NCBI RefSeq assembly: GCF_040744945.1
Contig: NZ_CP160453.1
Location: 682,001-746,000, forward strand
Reading direction: 5' to 3'
From: Saccharothrix sp. HUAS TT1
GTDB taxonomy: Bacteria; Actinomycetota; Actinomycetes; Mycobacteriales; Pseudonocardiaceae
DNA length: 64,000 nt
The position numbers and the translations under genes are program-made. Below are positions 8,174 through 15,387 of the stretch, piece by piece (position 1 is the first letter of the stretch; the number at the start of each line of letters is the position of its first letter). The notes under the pieces are model-generated. The model worked only from the letters and a program-made list of their open reading frames with translations, did not search any database and was not told where the DNA came from.

Positions 8174-9036
8174 AGGTGATCGTGCTCGGCACGGCTGCCG
8201 GTGGTGGGGTGCCGCAGTGGAACTGCGCGTGCGGGCCCTGCGAGGCCGTGCGCGCCGGTGTCCTGCTCGCGCGCACCCAGGACGCGCTGGCCATCACCGC
8301 CGACAACGCGAACTGGTGGCTGGTCAACGCCTCACCCGACCTCGGCGCACAGCTCACCGCCACCCCCGCCCTGGCGCCCGGTCCCGGCCCGCGCGACACC
8401 CCGATCCGCGGCGTCCTGCTCACCGACGCCGAACTCGACCACACGCTCGGCCTCCCGATCCTCCGCAACGCGCCGACACTCCAGGTCCACGCCCCCGCCA
8501 ACGCCCTGCGCGCCCTCTCCCCCACCCGCGCCACCCTCGACACCTACGGCGAGTGGTCCTGGCACCAGGTCCAACCCCGTCAACCGTTCCACCTCACCGG
8601 CCTGGAGATCACCGCCTTCCCGATCAGCGGCAAGCACCCCCGCTACGCCACCGCGTCACCCGGCCCCTGGGTGGTCGCCTACCGGTTCCGCGACCCGGCC
8701 ACCAACGGCGTGCTGCTGTACGCGCCGTGCCTGGCGTCCTGGCCTTCGAACTTCAGCGCACTGGTCGACGAAGCCGACGTGGTGCTGCTGGACGGCACGT
8801 TCCACGCCCCCTCGGAGATGGGCGCGGCCACCGGCAAACAGCTCGGTCAGGCCGCGATGGGCCACCTGCCGATCACCGACAGCCTGGCCGAGCTGCGCGC
8901 CCACCCGTCGACCCGGCGGATCTACACCCACCTCAACAACACCAACCCGGTGCTGGACCCGACGTCGCCGGAGCGCGCCGGGATCACCGCGGCGGGCGTC
9001 GAGGTCGTCGCGGACGGCACGGTGATCGACGTCTGA
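8170..9036 (+). CDS. pqqB: PqqB, metallo-beta-lactamase-fold PQQ biosynthesis protein
   Basis: A 288-residue protein with the family-diagnostic N-terminus MKVIVLGTAAGGGVPQWNC, paired Cys residues (CACGPC) and an MBL-fold core with DAELDHTLGLPIL. PqqB is an Fe(II)/oxygen-dependent hydroxylase acting on the Glu-Tyr-derived dipeptide intermediate. It starts at GTG 8170, overlapping the stop of a small low-complexity ORF. It is the last gene of the operon here; pqqB placed after pqqE is a reordering compared with the classical A-B-C-D-E order. Confidence 0.94.
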   Translation: MKVIVLGTAAGGGVPQWNCACGPCEAVRAGVLLARTQDALAITADNANWWLVNASPDLGAQLTATPALAPGPGPRDTPIRGVLLTDAELDHTLGLPILRNAPTLQVHAPANALRALSPTRATLDTYGEWSWHQVQPRQPFHLTGLEITAFPISGKHPRYATASPGPWVVAYRFRDPATNGVLLYAPCLASWPSNFSALVDEADVVLLDGTFHAPSEMGAATGKQLGQAAMGHLPITDSLAELRAHPSTRRIYTHLNNTNPVLDPTSPERAGITAAGVEVVADGTVIDV

Positions 9037-9078
9037 GGCCGCATTGGGGGGTTAAGCCCACTGCCTCCCCCTCCGGCC
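9037..9078 (+). terminator. possible terminator after pqqB
   Basis: Directly after the pqqB stop an outer stem GGCCG/CGGCC (9037-9041 with 9074-9078) encloses a G-run (9046-9051) opposite a C-run (9067-9071). The stem is interrupted and has no U-tract, so this is a weak call based on position and pairing. Confidence 0.35.
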
Positions 9079-9097
9079 GACCGGAAGAATCGCCGCC

Positions 9098-10381
9098 ATG
9101 ACCGACCACGACCTGGTGCGCGGGGCCCGCGCTCGGTTGATCCAAGCCGCGCTCGGCCTGGCGCGCGTGCCGCTCTGCCTGGTGGGGCTGCCCCTGGTAG
9201 TGCTCCAGCTCTACGCCTACCCGCTGATCCTGGTGACCGTCGGCGTGCCGCTGCTGCTGCTGTCCACCGCGCTGGCCCGCCGGTACACCGGCTTCTTCCG
9301 CGACTGGGCGGCCGGCGTGCTCGACGTGGAGATCCCGGCGCCCCACCGGCTGCCCGCCAACCGCGGCCCGATGACCAGGGTGCGCACCATCGCCACCGAC
9401 CCGGCGACGTGGCGCGACCTGGCGTTCCTGCCGGTCAACGCGGTCACCGGCGTCTTCCTCGGCATCCTGCCGGTGGCGCTGCTGGTCGGCGGCGTGATGG
9501 GGTTCCTGGTCCCGCTGCTCTGGCTGTCCGGCGAGGCCGAGGGCCTGGAGTACACCCTCGTCGAACGCGACTTCCCCGGCAGCTACGTGCTCGCGCCGCT
9601 GGTCGCCGTGCTCTACCTGGCCGCGGCCTGGTGGGCGATACCCCGCGCCGCCCGGCTGCACGCCACCGTCGCCAGGTGGCTGCTCGCGCCGAGCGCCACC
9701 GCCGCGCTGACCGACCGGGTCCGGGTGCTCTCCGACTCGCGGGCCGACACGGTCGACGCGCAGGCCGCCGAGCTGCGCCGGATCGAGCGGGACCTGCACG
9801 ACGGCGCGCAGGCCAGGCTGGTCGCGCTGGGCCTGAACCTCGGCATGGCCGAGGAGCTGCTGGCCCGCGACCCGCTGGCGGCGCAGGAGCTGCTGGCCGA
9901 GGCGCGCCAGTCGTCCACCCAGGCGCTGGCCGAGCTGCGGGACCTGGTGCGCGGCATCCACCCGCCGGTGCTGGCCGACCGGGGGCTGGACGGCGCGCTG
10001 CGCGCGTTGGCGCTGGCGCACCCGCTGCCGGTCGACGTGGACCTGGAGCTGGCCGGGCGGCCGGAGGCGCCGGTCGAGTCGGCGGCCTACTTCGCGGTGG
10101 CCGAGACGCTGACGAACGTCGCCAAGCACAGCGGCGCGACCAGCGCGTGGGTCCGGGTCCGGCACGACGGCGGCCGGCTGGCGCTGATGGTCGGCGACAA
10201 CGGGCGCGGCGGCGCGGAGGCGGCCGAGGGTGGCGGGTTGCGCGGGATCGAGCGCAGGCTGGCGGCGTTCGACGGCACACTGGTCGTCGCGAGCCCGGTC
10301 GGCGGGCCGACCATCGTGACCGTGGAGCTGCCGTGCGAGTTGTCCTCGGTGAAGACCTCGTCCTCCTCCGGGACGGCCTGA
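9098..10381 (+). CDS. NarL-type sensor histidine kinase
   Basis: A 427-residue kinase. Two pairs of hydrophobic helices (about residues 20-60 and 115-190) form the sensor domain. The HisKA_3 dimerisation segment follows, with phospho-acceptor His in ERDLHDGAQARLVALGLN, then the HATPase_c domain with NVAKHSGAT (N box) and GDNGRGG plus GGGLRGIERRL (G boxes). It overlaps the response-regulator gene by 49 nt, so the two form a pair. The signal is unknown; the pqq genes lie 61 bp upstream on the same strand, but a regulatory link is speculative. Confidence 0.93.
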   Translation: MTDHDLVRGARARLIQAALGLARVPLCLVGLPLVVLQLYAYPLILVTVGVPLLLLSTALARRYTGFFRDWAAGVLDVEIPAPHRLPANRGPMTRVRTIATDPATWRDLAFLPVNAVTGVFLGILPVALLVGGVMGFLVPLLWLSGEAEGLEYTLVERDFPGSYVLAPLVAVLYLAAAWWAIPRAARLHATVARWLLAPSATAALTDRVRVLSDSRADTVDAQAAELRRIERDLHDGAQARLVALGLNLGMAEELLARDPLAAQELLAEARQSSTQALAELRDLVRGIHPPVLADRGLDGALRALALAHPLPVDVDLELAGRPEAPVESAAYFAVAETLTNVAKHSGATSAWVRVRHDGGRLALMVGDNGRGGAEAAEGGGLRGIERRLAAFDGTLVVASPVGGPTIVTVELPCELSSVKTSSSSGTA

Positions 10382-10980
10382 TCCGGCTGCTGCGCGCCTA
10401 CGACTTCGACGTGGTGGAGGCGGTCGACAGCGGTCCCGCCCTGCTCGAGGCCCTGGTCGACCACCGCCCGGACGTGGCGGTGGTCGACGTCCGGTTGCCG
10501 CCGACGTTCACCGACGAGGGGTTGCGGGCCGCGATCGAGGCCCGCAAGCGGGTGCCCGGCCTGCCGGTCCTGGTGCTCTCGCAGTACGTCGAGCAGCTGT
10601 ACGCCCGCGAGCTGCTGTCGGACCGGGGCGGCGCGGTCGGCTACCTGCTCAAGGACCGCGTGTCGGACGTGCGGCAGTTCGTGGACGCCATTCGCCGGGT
10701 CGCCGCGGGCGGCACCGCGATGGACCCCGAGGTCATCACCCAGCTGCTCGCCCGCGGCGCGCGGGACCGGCCGCTGACGACGTTGACGCCGCGCGAGCGG
10801 GAAGTGCTGTCGCTGATGGCGGAGGGCCGGTCGAACGGCGCGATCGCGGGCAGGCTGTTCGTCACCGAGAAAGCCGTCGGCAAACACATCGCGAACATCT
10901 TCGGCAAGTTGGACCTGCCGTTGTCCGAGGACGACAACCGGCGGGTGCTCGCGGTGCTGGCGTATTTGGACCGGGTGTAA
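10333..10980 (+). CDS. LuxR/NarL-family response regulator
   Basis: A 215-residue regulator starting at GTG 10333 inside the end of the kinase gene. The receiver domain begins RVVLGEDLVLLRDG and has its phospho-acceptor Asp in VAVVDVRLPP. The LuxR-type helix-turn-helix starts LTPREREVLSLMAEGRSN and continues VTEKAVGKHIANIFGKL. It is phosphorylated by the neighbouring kinase and binds DNA as a dimer; target genes cannot be read from this window. Confidence 0.94.
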   Translation: MRVVLGEDLVLLRDGLIRLLRAYDFDVVEAVDSGPALLEALVDHRPDVAVVDVRLPPTFTDEGLRAAIEARKRVPGLPVLVLSQYVEQLYARELLSDRGGAVGYLLKDRVSDVRQFVDAIRRVAAGGTAMDPEVITQLLARGARDRPLTTLTPREREVLSLMAEGRSNGAIAGRLFVTEKAVGKHIANIFGKLDLPLSEDDNRRVLAVLAYLDRV

Positions 10981-11032
10981 ATCGTTTCTTAGCCTAAGTA
11001 CCATCTTGGTTCACCACTACCAGGGGGTGCGC

Positions 11033-12670
11033 ATGGGCACGACGGCGGAGTTGGCCGACGAACTGCTCGACCTGATGTTCTCGCTGCAGCCGTTGGGCGC
11101 GACGATCTACGGCGTCCCGGGGTACGACCACCTGCTCACCGACCACCGGGCCACCACCGACGAGGCGGCCCGGGCGCGGGCCCTGGACATCGCCGAACGG
11201 GCGCGCGCCCTGCCCGCGGACGACGACCCGGTGACGCGCGCGGTGATCGTCCAGCAGGCCGGCGCGGTGGTGGACCGGATCGACTCGCTCGGCGTCGAGT
11301 ACACGATCACCGACTCGTTCTTCGCGCCGGCGGGCGAGCTGCTGTCGATCATGCCGACGGTCGTGCTGTCCGGCCCGGAGGCCGAGCGGGCCTACCTGGA
11401 CCGGCTGGCCGCGATCCCCGAGTTCCTGCGCCGGGTCGCCGAGCGGCACCTCGCGGGCTCGGCGGCGGGCCGCACGCCGGTGCGCAGGCTGGTCGAGGCC
11501 GCCGTGGCGCACCTGGACCGCTACCTGGCCGCCGACGAGGACCCGCTGGCCCGACCGGCGGGCGGCGAGGAGTTCACCGCCGAGCGGGAGCGGCTGCTGG
11601 CCGAAGTGGTGCGGCCCGCGTTCGCCTCCTACCGCGACGTCATCGCGGGCATCGAGGGCAGGCCGGACGACCGGGCGGGCCTGGGCGGGCTGCCCGGCGG
11701 CGCGGACGCGTACGCGGCGCTGGCCCGCGTCTACACCACCACCGACCGCACGCCCGAGGAGCTGCACCGGACCGGCCTGGACGTGATGGCCGCGCTCACC
11801 GAGGAGTACGCCGAGCTGGGCCGGCGGGTGTTCGGCACGTCCGACGTGGCCGAGGTGCTGGAGCGGATGCGCACCGACCCGGCGCTGCGCTGGACCACCG
11901 AAGACGAGCTGATCTCGGCCGCCCGCGAGGCCGTGACCAGGGCCGAGCAGGCCGCGCCGAGCTGGTTCGGCCGGTTGCCCGAGGGGCACTGCGAGGTGGA
12001 GCCGGTGCCCGCGGCCGACGCGCCGGGCGCGCCGATCGCCTACTACTCGCCGCCGTCGGCGGACGGGCTGCGGCCCGGCACCTACTACGCGAACACGCAC
12101 CGGGTGCAGGAGCGGTTCCGGTACCAGGCCGAGGCGATCGCGTTCCACGAGGCCGTGCCCGGCCACCACTTCCAGATCACGCTGGCGCAGCAGCTCACCG
12201 AGCTGCCGATGCTGCGCCGGGTCGCGCAGGTGACCTCGTACCTGGAGGGCTGGGGGCTCTACACCGAGCGGCTGGCCGACGAGATGGGCCTGTACTCCGA
12301 CGACGTGGCCCGGCTGGGGATGCTCGCGCTGGACTCGCTGCGCGCCGGGCGGCTGGTGGTGGACACCGGGCTGCACGCGCACGGCTGGAGCCGCGAGCAG
12401 GGCGTGGCGTACCTGCGCGAGAACACGCCGATGGCGCTGGTCGAGGTGGAGAACGAGGTCGACCGGTACATCGCCGCGCCGGGCCAGGCGCTGGCGTACA
12501 TGGTCGGCCGGTTGGAGATCCTGCGGATCCGGTCGGCGGCGCAGGAGGCGCTGGGCGACCGCTTCGACATCCGCGAGTTCCACGACGTGCTGCTGGGTGG
12601 CGGGCCGCTGCCGCTCGCGGTGCTGAACGAAGTCGTCTCGGAATGGACCGACCGGGTGACCAGGCGATAA
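11033..12670 (+). CDS. DUF885 family metallohydrolase
   Basis: A 545-residue protein starting at ATG 11033, which has AGGGGG just upstream; an upstream TTG is less likely. The DUF885 zinc-binding motif is present as AFHEAVPGHHFQ (about residue 375), and the downstream EGWGLYTERLADEMG segment supplies the Glu ligand. The family resembles M3-like peptidases; substrates are mostly unknown. There is no signal peptide, so it is presumably cytosolic. It converges on the tRNA gene and RiPP-like cassette. Confidence 0.88.
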   Translation: MGTTAELADELLDLMFSLQPLGATIYGVPGYDHLLTDHRATTDEAARARALDIAERARALPADDDPVTRAVIVQQAGAVVDRIDSLGVEYTITDSFFAPAGELLSIMPTVVLSGPEAERAYLDRLAAIPEFLRRVAERHLAGSAAGRTPVRRLVEAAVAHLDRYLAADEDPLARPAGGEEFTAERERLLAEVVRPAFASYRDVIAGIEGRPDDRAGLGGLPGGADAYAALARVYTTTDRTPEELHRTGLDVMAALTEEYAELGRRVFGTSDVAEVLERMRTDPALRWTTEDELISAAREAVTRAEQAAPSWFGRLPEGHCEVEPVPAADAPGAPIAYYSPPSADGLRPGTYYANTHRVQERFRYQAEAIAFHEAVPGHHFQITLAQQLTELPMLRRVAQVTSYLEGWGLYTERLADEMGLYSDDVARLGMLALDSLRAGRLVVDTGLHAHGWSREQGVAYLRENTPMALVEVENEVDRYIAAPGQALAYMVGRLEILRIRSAAQEALGDRFDIREFHDVLLGGGPLPLAVLNEVVSEWTDRVTRR

Positions 12671-12735
12671 CCGGCACGGGCGCGCGCGTCGTGTTCACCC
12701 AGCGGATGGGTGAAGTCATTGCGGCGCGCCGAACG

Positions 12736-12809
12736 TGCCCCCGACGGGATTCGAACCCGTACTGTGACTCTTTTAAGGAGCCTGCCTCTACCGGTTGGGC
12801 TACGGGGGC
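12736..12809 (-). tRNA. class I-shaped tRNA with UAA anticodon (tRNA-Leu-like, atypical)
   Basis: The 74-nt sequence folds into a cloverleaf: 7-bp acceptor GCCCCCG/CGGGGGC with discriminator A, a 3-bp D stem (GCC/GGC) with an 11-nt loop containing GG, a 5-bp anticodon stem (GGCTC/GAGTC), loop CTTAAAA, a 5-nt variable region and a 5-bp T arm with loop TTCGAAT. The anticodon is therefore TAA, reading UUA (Leu). Bacterial tRNA-Leu normally has a long variable arm; this one does not. T(-1) could pair with A73, extending the acceptor to 8 bp. CCA is not encoded. It lies 87 nt downstream of the SagB-type gene on the same strand, so it could be part of that transcript. Confidence 0.8.
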
Positions 12810-12896
12810 AGCGGGGAGCCTAAGCCGTTACCGAGCGTTCGTGGGGCCGGTTCACAAGAAGTCCCCCGCACGGCTCAATGCGATCCGCTATTGCGC

Positions 12897-13967
12897 TCAT
12901 TCGGGTAATGGACCCAAGGCGCTCAGGCCAAGTACAACTTCGTGATAAGCGTCACAGCCGAGTGCTTGTTCGACCAGCTCATCCCGCAATGCTGCGGTGA
13001 AGCCGATACCAAAACCCATTGCCGTAGCAACCAGATAAGCCGTTTGGGACAGGTGGCCCACGTCCATTTGCACAACGCGGTAAGCACGTGACGTGTCGTA
13101 ACGCCACCTGGTCCGTTCGAGGACGCCGGTGTACGCGAGGACCAACGGAGCCTGTCCCACCCACTCCTGGTCACCGGCCGCCGCGGCCATCTCGGCCGGT
13201 GTCCACGTCACCCCTATGGGCTCAAGCGCGTGCGCGAGCCCGTTGTAGTGGTACCAGCCGTGCTCCAGCGGCTCGACGCCGCGCACGTGCGCGTACAGCT
13301 CCACCGGGTGCCGCCCGCCGCCGGACGGGCTGGTCTTGAACACCGTGCCGGACCGCCCGATCCGCGACCGCACCGGCGAGGGGCCGCCCAGCACGGCCAG
13401 CAGCTCGGCGACCTTGGTCAGCGGCAGGGGCCCGGGGCCGAACTCGCGGGTCGTGCGGCGGGACAGCAGCACGTCGAGCAGGCCCGCCCCGGCCCACTTC
13501 GAGGAGCCGTCCAGGCGCGGCAGCAGCACGGCGGTGCGGCCGAGGCTGCGGAACGGCGCGGGCGGCGGTTCGGCGACCAGCTTGGCGTCCAGGGCCGCGT
13601 CGTGCTCGGCCGACGCCTGGTACGGCGCGTCGGCGAGGGTGCGGCTGGCGAAGTGGAAGTGCCGCGCCGACGTGCCCCAGTCGCGCCAGCCGGCCAGCAG
13701 CCTGCGCTCCCGCTCGTGCTCGGGCGAGCCCTCGACGATCAGCACGCCCGCCTCGACCAGCTCGTCCAGCACCCCGCGCAGCGCCACCCGGTCCGGCTCG
13801 GCCAGCGGCGCCAGCATCTCGTCCACGTCGGTGAACTCGGTGAACTTGCGGCACAGCAGCTCGGCGGTCTCGCTGATCGCGAACTGGCGGTGGTGCAGGT
13901 AGTCGTCCCAGACCACGGCGCCGTCCTGGTAGAACAGCGTCGCGTGCTCAGCGACCTTTGCCCGCAC
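12897..13967 (-). CDS. SagB/ThcOx-type FMN oxidoreductase with N-terminal RRE-like domain
   Basis: A 356-residue protein starting at GTG 13967, overlapping the ATP-grasp gene by 20 nt. Residues ~150-356 are a nitroreductase-fold ThcOx domain with SRRTTREF (169-176), the SPSGGGRHPVE motif (213-223) and a VQMDVGHLSQTAYLVATAMG helix near the C-terminus. Such enzymes use FMN to oxidise azolines or otherwise dehydrogenate peptides in RiPP pathways. Residues ~10-80 look like a PqqD-type winged helix (ATLFYQDGAVVW..., ISETAELLCRKF, LDELVEAGVLI), a plausible precursor-binding element. No YcaO cyclodehydratase is in the window, so a classical azole route is not supported. Confidence 0.82.
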   Translation of the reverse strand: MRAKVAEHATLFYQDGAVVWDDYLHHRQFAISETAELLCRKFTEFTDVDEMLAPLAEPDRVALRGVLDELVEAGVLIVEGSPEHERERRLLAGWRDWGTSARHFHFASRTLADAPYQASAEHDAALDAKLVAEPPPAPFRSLGRTAVLLPRLDGSSKWAGAGLLDVLLSRRTTREFGPGPLPLTKVAELLAVLGGPSPVRSRIGRSGTVFKTSPSGGGRHPVELYAHVRGVEPLEHGWYHYNGLAHALEPIGVTWTPAEMAAAAGDQEWVGQAPLVLAYTGVLERTRWRYDTSRAYRVVQMDVGHLSQTAYLVATAMGFGIGFTAALRDELVEQALGCDAYHEVVLGLSALGPLPE

Positions 13968-15066
13968 CCAGGAGCTCCTTGAAGCGCGCCGCCACCCACT
14001 CGTGCACGGCCTCCGACACCCGCGAGTCCCGCGCCCGGTGCTCGAACCAGCGCCAGTCGCAGTTGACGTTGACCTCCAGGAACACGTGGTCGCCGCCCGT
14101 GACCAGCAGGTCGAACGCGGCCACCTGCAACCGCCAGTGCCGGGCCAGCGCGAGCAGCCGGTCGGTCAGCCCGGCGGGCACGTCGACGGGCGTGACCCGG
14201 ACCGCCTCCGGGTCCACCCACAGCTGCGCCGGGTCGAGCTTGTCCACCTGGAACGCCAGGCACCGCTCGCCGACCACGAACACCCGCAGCTCGGTGTCGG
14301 ACGGCACGTACTCCTGCACGATCACCGGCGCGGACTCGGGCACGTCACCGGACCGGCTGGTCTCCAGCGGGCGCGGGAACAGGCCGTGCTGCATGCCGGG
14401 TCGCGGTTCCAGCAGGTGCCGGCCGGAGGTCTTGACGATGCACCGCCCACCGCCGGGCCGGGTGCGACCGGGCCGGGTGGTGACGGTGGTGCGCGGCACC
14501 CGCAGGCCGAACGCGGCCGCGTCGGCGAGCTGCGTGAGCCGGTTGAGGTGGGAGGTGTTGCGGCTGGGGTTCACGTGCGACCAGTCGGACCGGCTGGACA
14601 GCCAGTCGGCGACCGCGCCCCACTGGTCGACGGCGTACGCGCCGGCCAGCGTGCCAGGCTCGTGCGGCAGCGCGGAGAGCTCGAAGTGCCTGCGCCACAC
14701 CAGCAGGGGGCGCAGCAGCCAGCGGTCCAGCTCCAGCAGCGGCTGGTCGGTGTAGACGGTCAGCGGCAGGTCGGCGGAGCGGTCGGCGTCGATGCGGGCC
14801 ATCCGGATGCCGCGCTCGGCCAGGGCGATGGAGAGCTCGTTCATCTCCATGTCGGCGGCGCGGGCGAGGACCAGCACGCAGGGCACGGGGCTGCCGTCGC
14901 CCTCGTCCACCATGCCGAGGCGGTGCACCTGCTCCTGGAAGTCCAGGCACTTGGGCTGCGACCGGAAGAGGTAGTCCTGGCCTTGGAGCAACAGCGGGGG
15001 CGGTTTCGCCGGTCTGGCGGCCTCGGGTGGGGGAACGGTCTCGTTCCCCCACCCGGAGACGGTCAT
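13948..15066 (-). CDS. MvdD/graspetide-type ATP-grasp ligase
   Basis: A 372-residue ATP-grasp protein. It contains CIVKTSGRHL, VIVQEYVPSDTELRVFVVG (ATP-clamp region) and the metal-binding LEVNVNCDWRWFE (330-342), closely patterned on MvdD/TgmB-like RiPP ligases (usual form LEVNPNGQWxW). These enzymes phosphorylate peptide carboxylates and form ester or amide links. The ATG at 15066 lies 3 nt after the stop of the 40-aa peptide gene. Because a 14-bp hairpin covers codons ~4-14 and the conserved fold begins near residue 60, ATG 14913 (Met52) is an alternative start. The SagB-type gene overlaps its 3' end. Confidence 0.82.
   Translation of the reverse strand: MTVSGWGNETVPPPEAARPAKPPPLLLQGQDYLFRSQPKCLDFQEQVHRLGMVDEGDGSPVPCVLVLARAADMEMNELSIALAERGIRMARIDADRSADLPLTVYTDQPLLELDRWLLRPLLVWRRHFELSALPHEPGTLAGAYAVDQWGAVADWLSSRSDWSHVNPSRNTSHLNRLTQLADAAAFGLRVPRTTVTTRPGRTRPGGGRCIVKTSGRHLLEPRPGMQHGLFPRPLETSRSGDVPESAPVIVQEYVPSDTELRVFVVGERCLAFQVDKLDPAQLWVDPEAVRVTPVDVPAGLTDRLLALARHWRLQVAAFDLLVTGGDHVFLEVNVNCDWRWFEHRARDSRVSEAVHEWVAARFKELLGAGKGR
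15024..15055 (-). terminator. strong hairpin between peptide gene and ATP-grasp coding region
   Basis: A 13-bp perfect inverted repeat (15025-15037 with 15042-15054), extended to 14 bp by 15024/15055, with a 4-nt loop. On the minus strand it begins 14 nt after the stop of the 40-aa peptide gene and lies within the first codons of the annotated ATP-grasp ORF. It has no U-tract. Position suggests partial termination or mRNA stabilisation that raises peptide over enzyme expression. Confidence 0.6.
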
Positions 15067-15069
15067 GGC

Positions 15070-15192
15070 TCAGTCGTCTTTCTTGCTGCAAAAACGCTTT
15101 TCGGCGGTGGCGTACTCCGCGGAGTACTCCGCCAGCGCACGATCCTCGATCTCACCGCGGCGAAGCTGTGCGGCCAGCTCCTCGAGAGACAT
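15070..15192 (-). CDS. putative RiPP precursor peptide (40 aa)
   Basis: A 40-codon ORF from ATG 15192, preceded by GAGAGGTGA. The N-terminal half reads MSLEELAAQLRRGEIEDRAL, a charged amphipathic helix typical of leader peptides. The C-terminal half reads AEYSAEYATAEKRFCSKKDD, with two SAEY/LAEY-like units, one Cys, several Lys/Ser/Thr and an acidic end. These side chains could accept Glu/Asp carboxylates in a graspetide-type reaction. Three nucleotides separate it from the ATP-grasp gene. No family name is known to me; the core boundary and modified residues are unknown. Confidence 0.75.
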   Translation of the reverse strand: MSLEELAAQLRRGEIEDRALAEYSAEYATAEKRFCSKKDD

Positions 15193-15248
15193 CGCGGTCA
15201 CCTCTCTCCCCACTGATGCATCACACATTCAGGCGATACACCAGCTGT

Positions 15249-15277
15249 ATTCTCGGGTTCACGTTACGCAATGTCAA
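15249..15277 (-). promoter_or_regulatory. near-consensus sigma-70-type promoter for the peptide cassette
   Basis: Reading the minus strand, a perfect TTGACA (15277-15272) is followed after exactly 17 bp by GAGAAT (15254-15249). This places transcription start near 15242, about 50 nt upstream of the peptide ATG. The region is more AT-rich than its surroundings. The -35 match is exact, which is uncommon in such high-GC DNA. Confidence 0.65.
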
Positions 15278-15387
15278 GGCGACTGGCGGCACGTTAGCCC
15301 GTACGGGGGCTCAAGTCGGGATGATGCTCCGGACGGCCCCGCGCCCGCCACCACCGAACGGCGCAGCGGGCGCGGGACCGTTCGCGG

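Noticed and set aside
12897..15192. Classical thiazole/oxazole (azole) RiPP cluster
   Set aside because: There is no YcaO cyclodehydratase, and the ATP-grasp enzyme belongs to the ester/amide-forming type.
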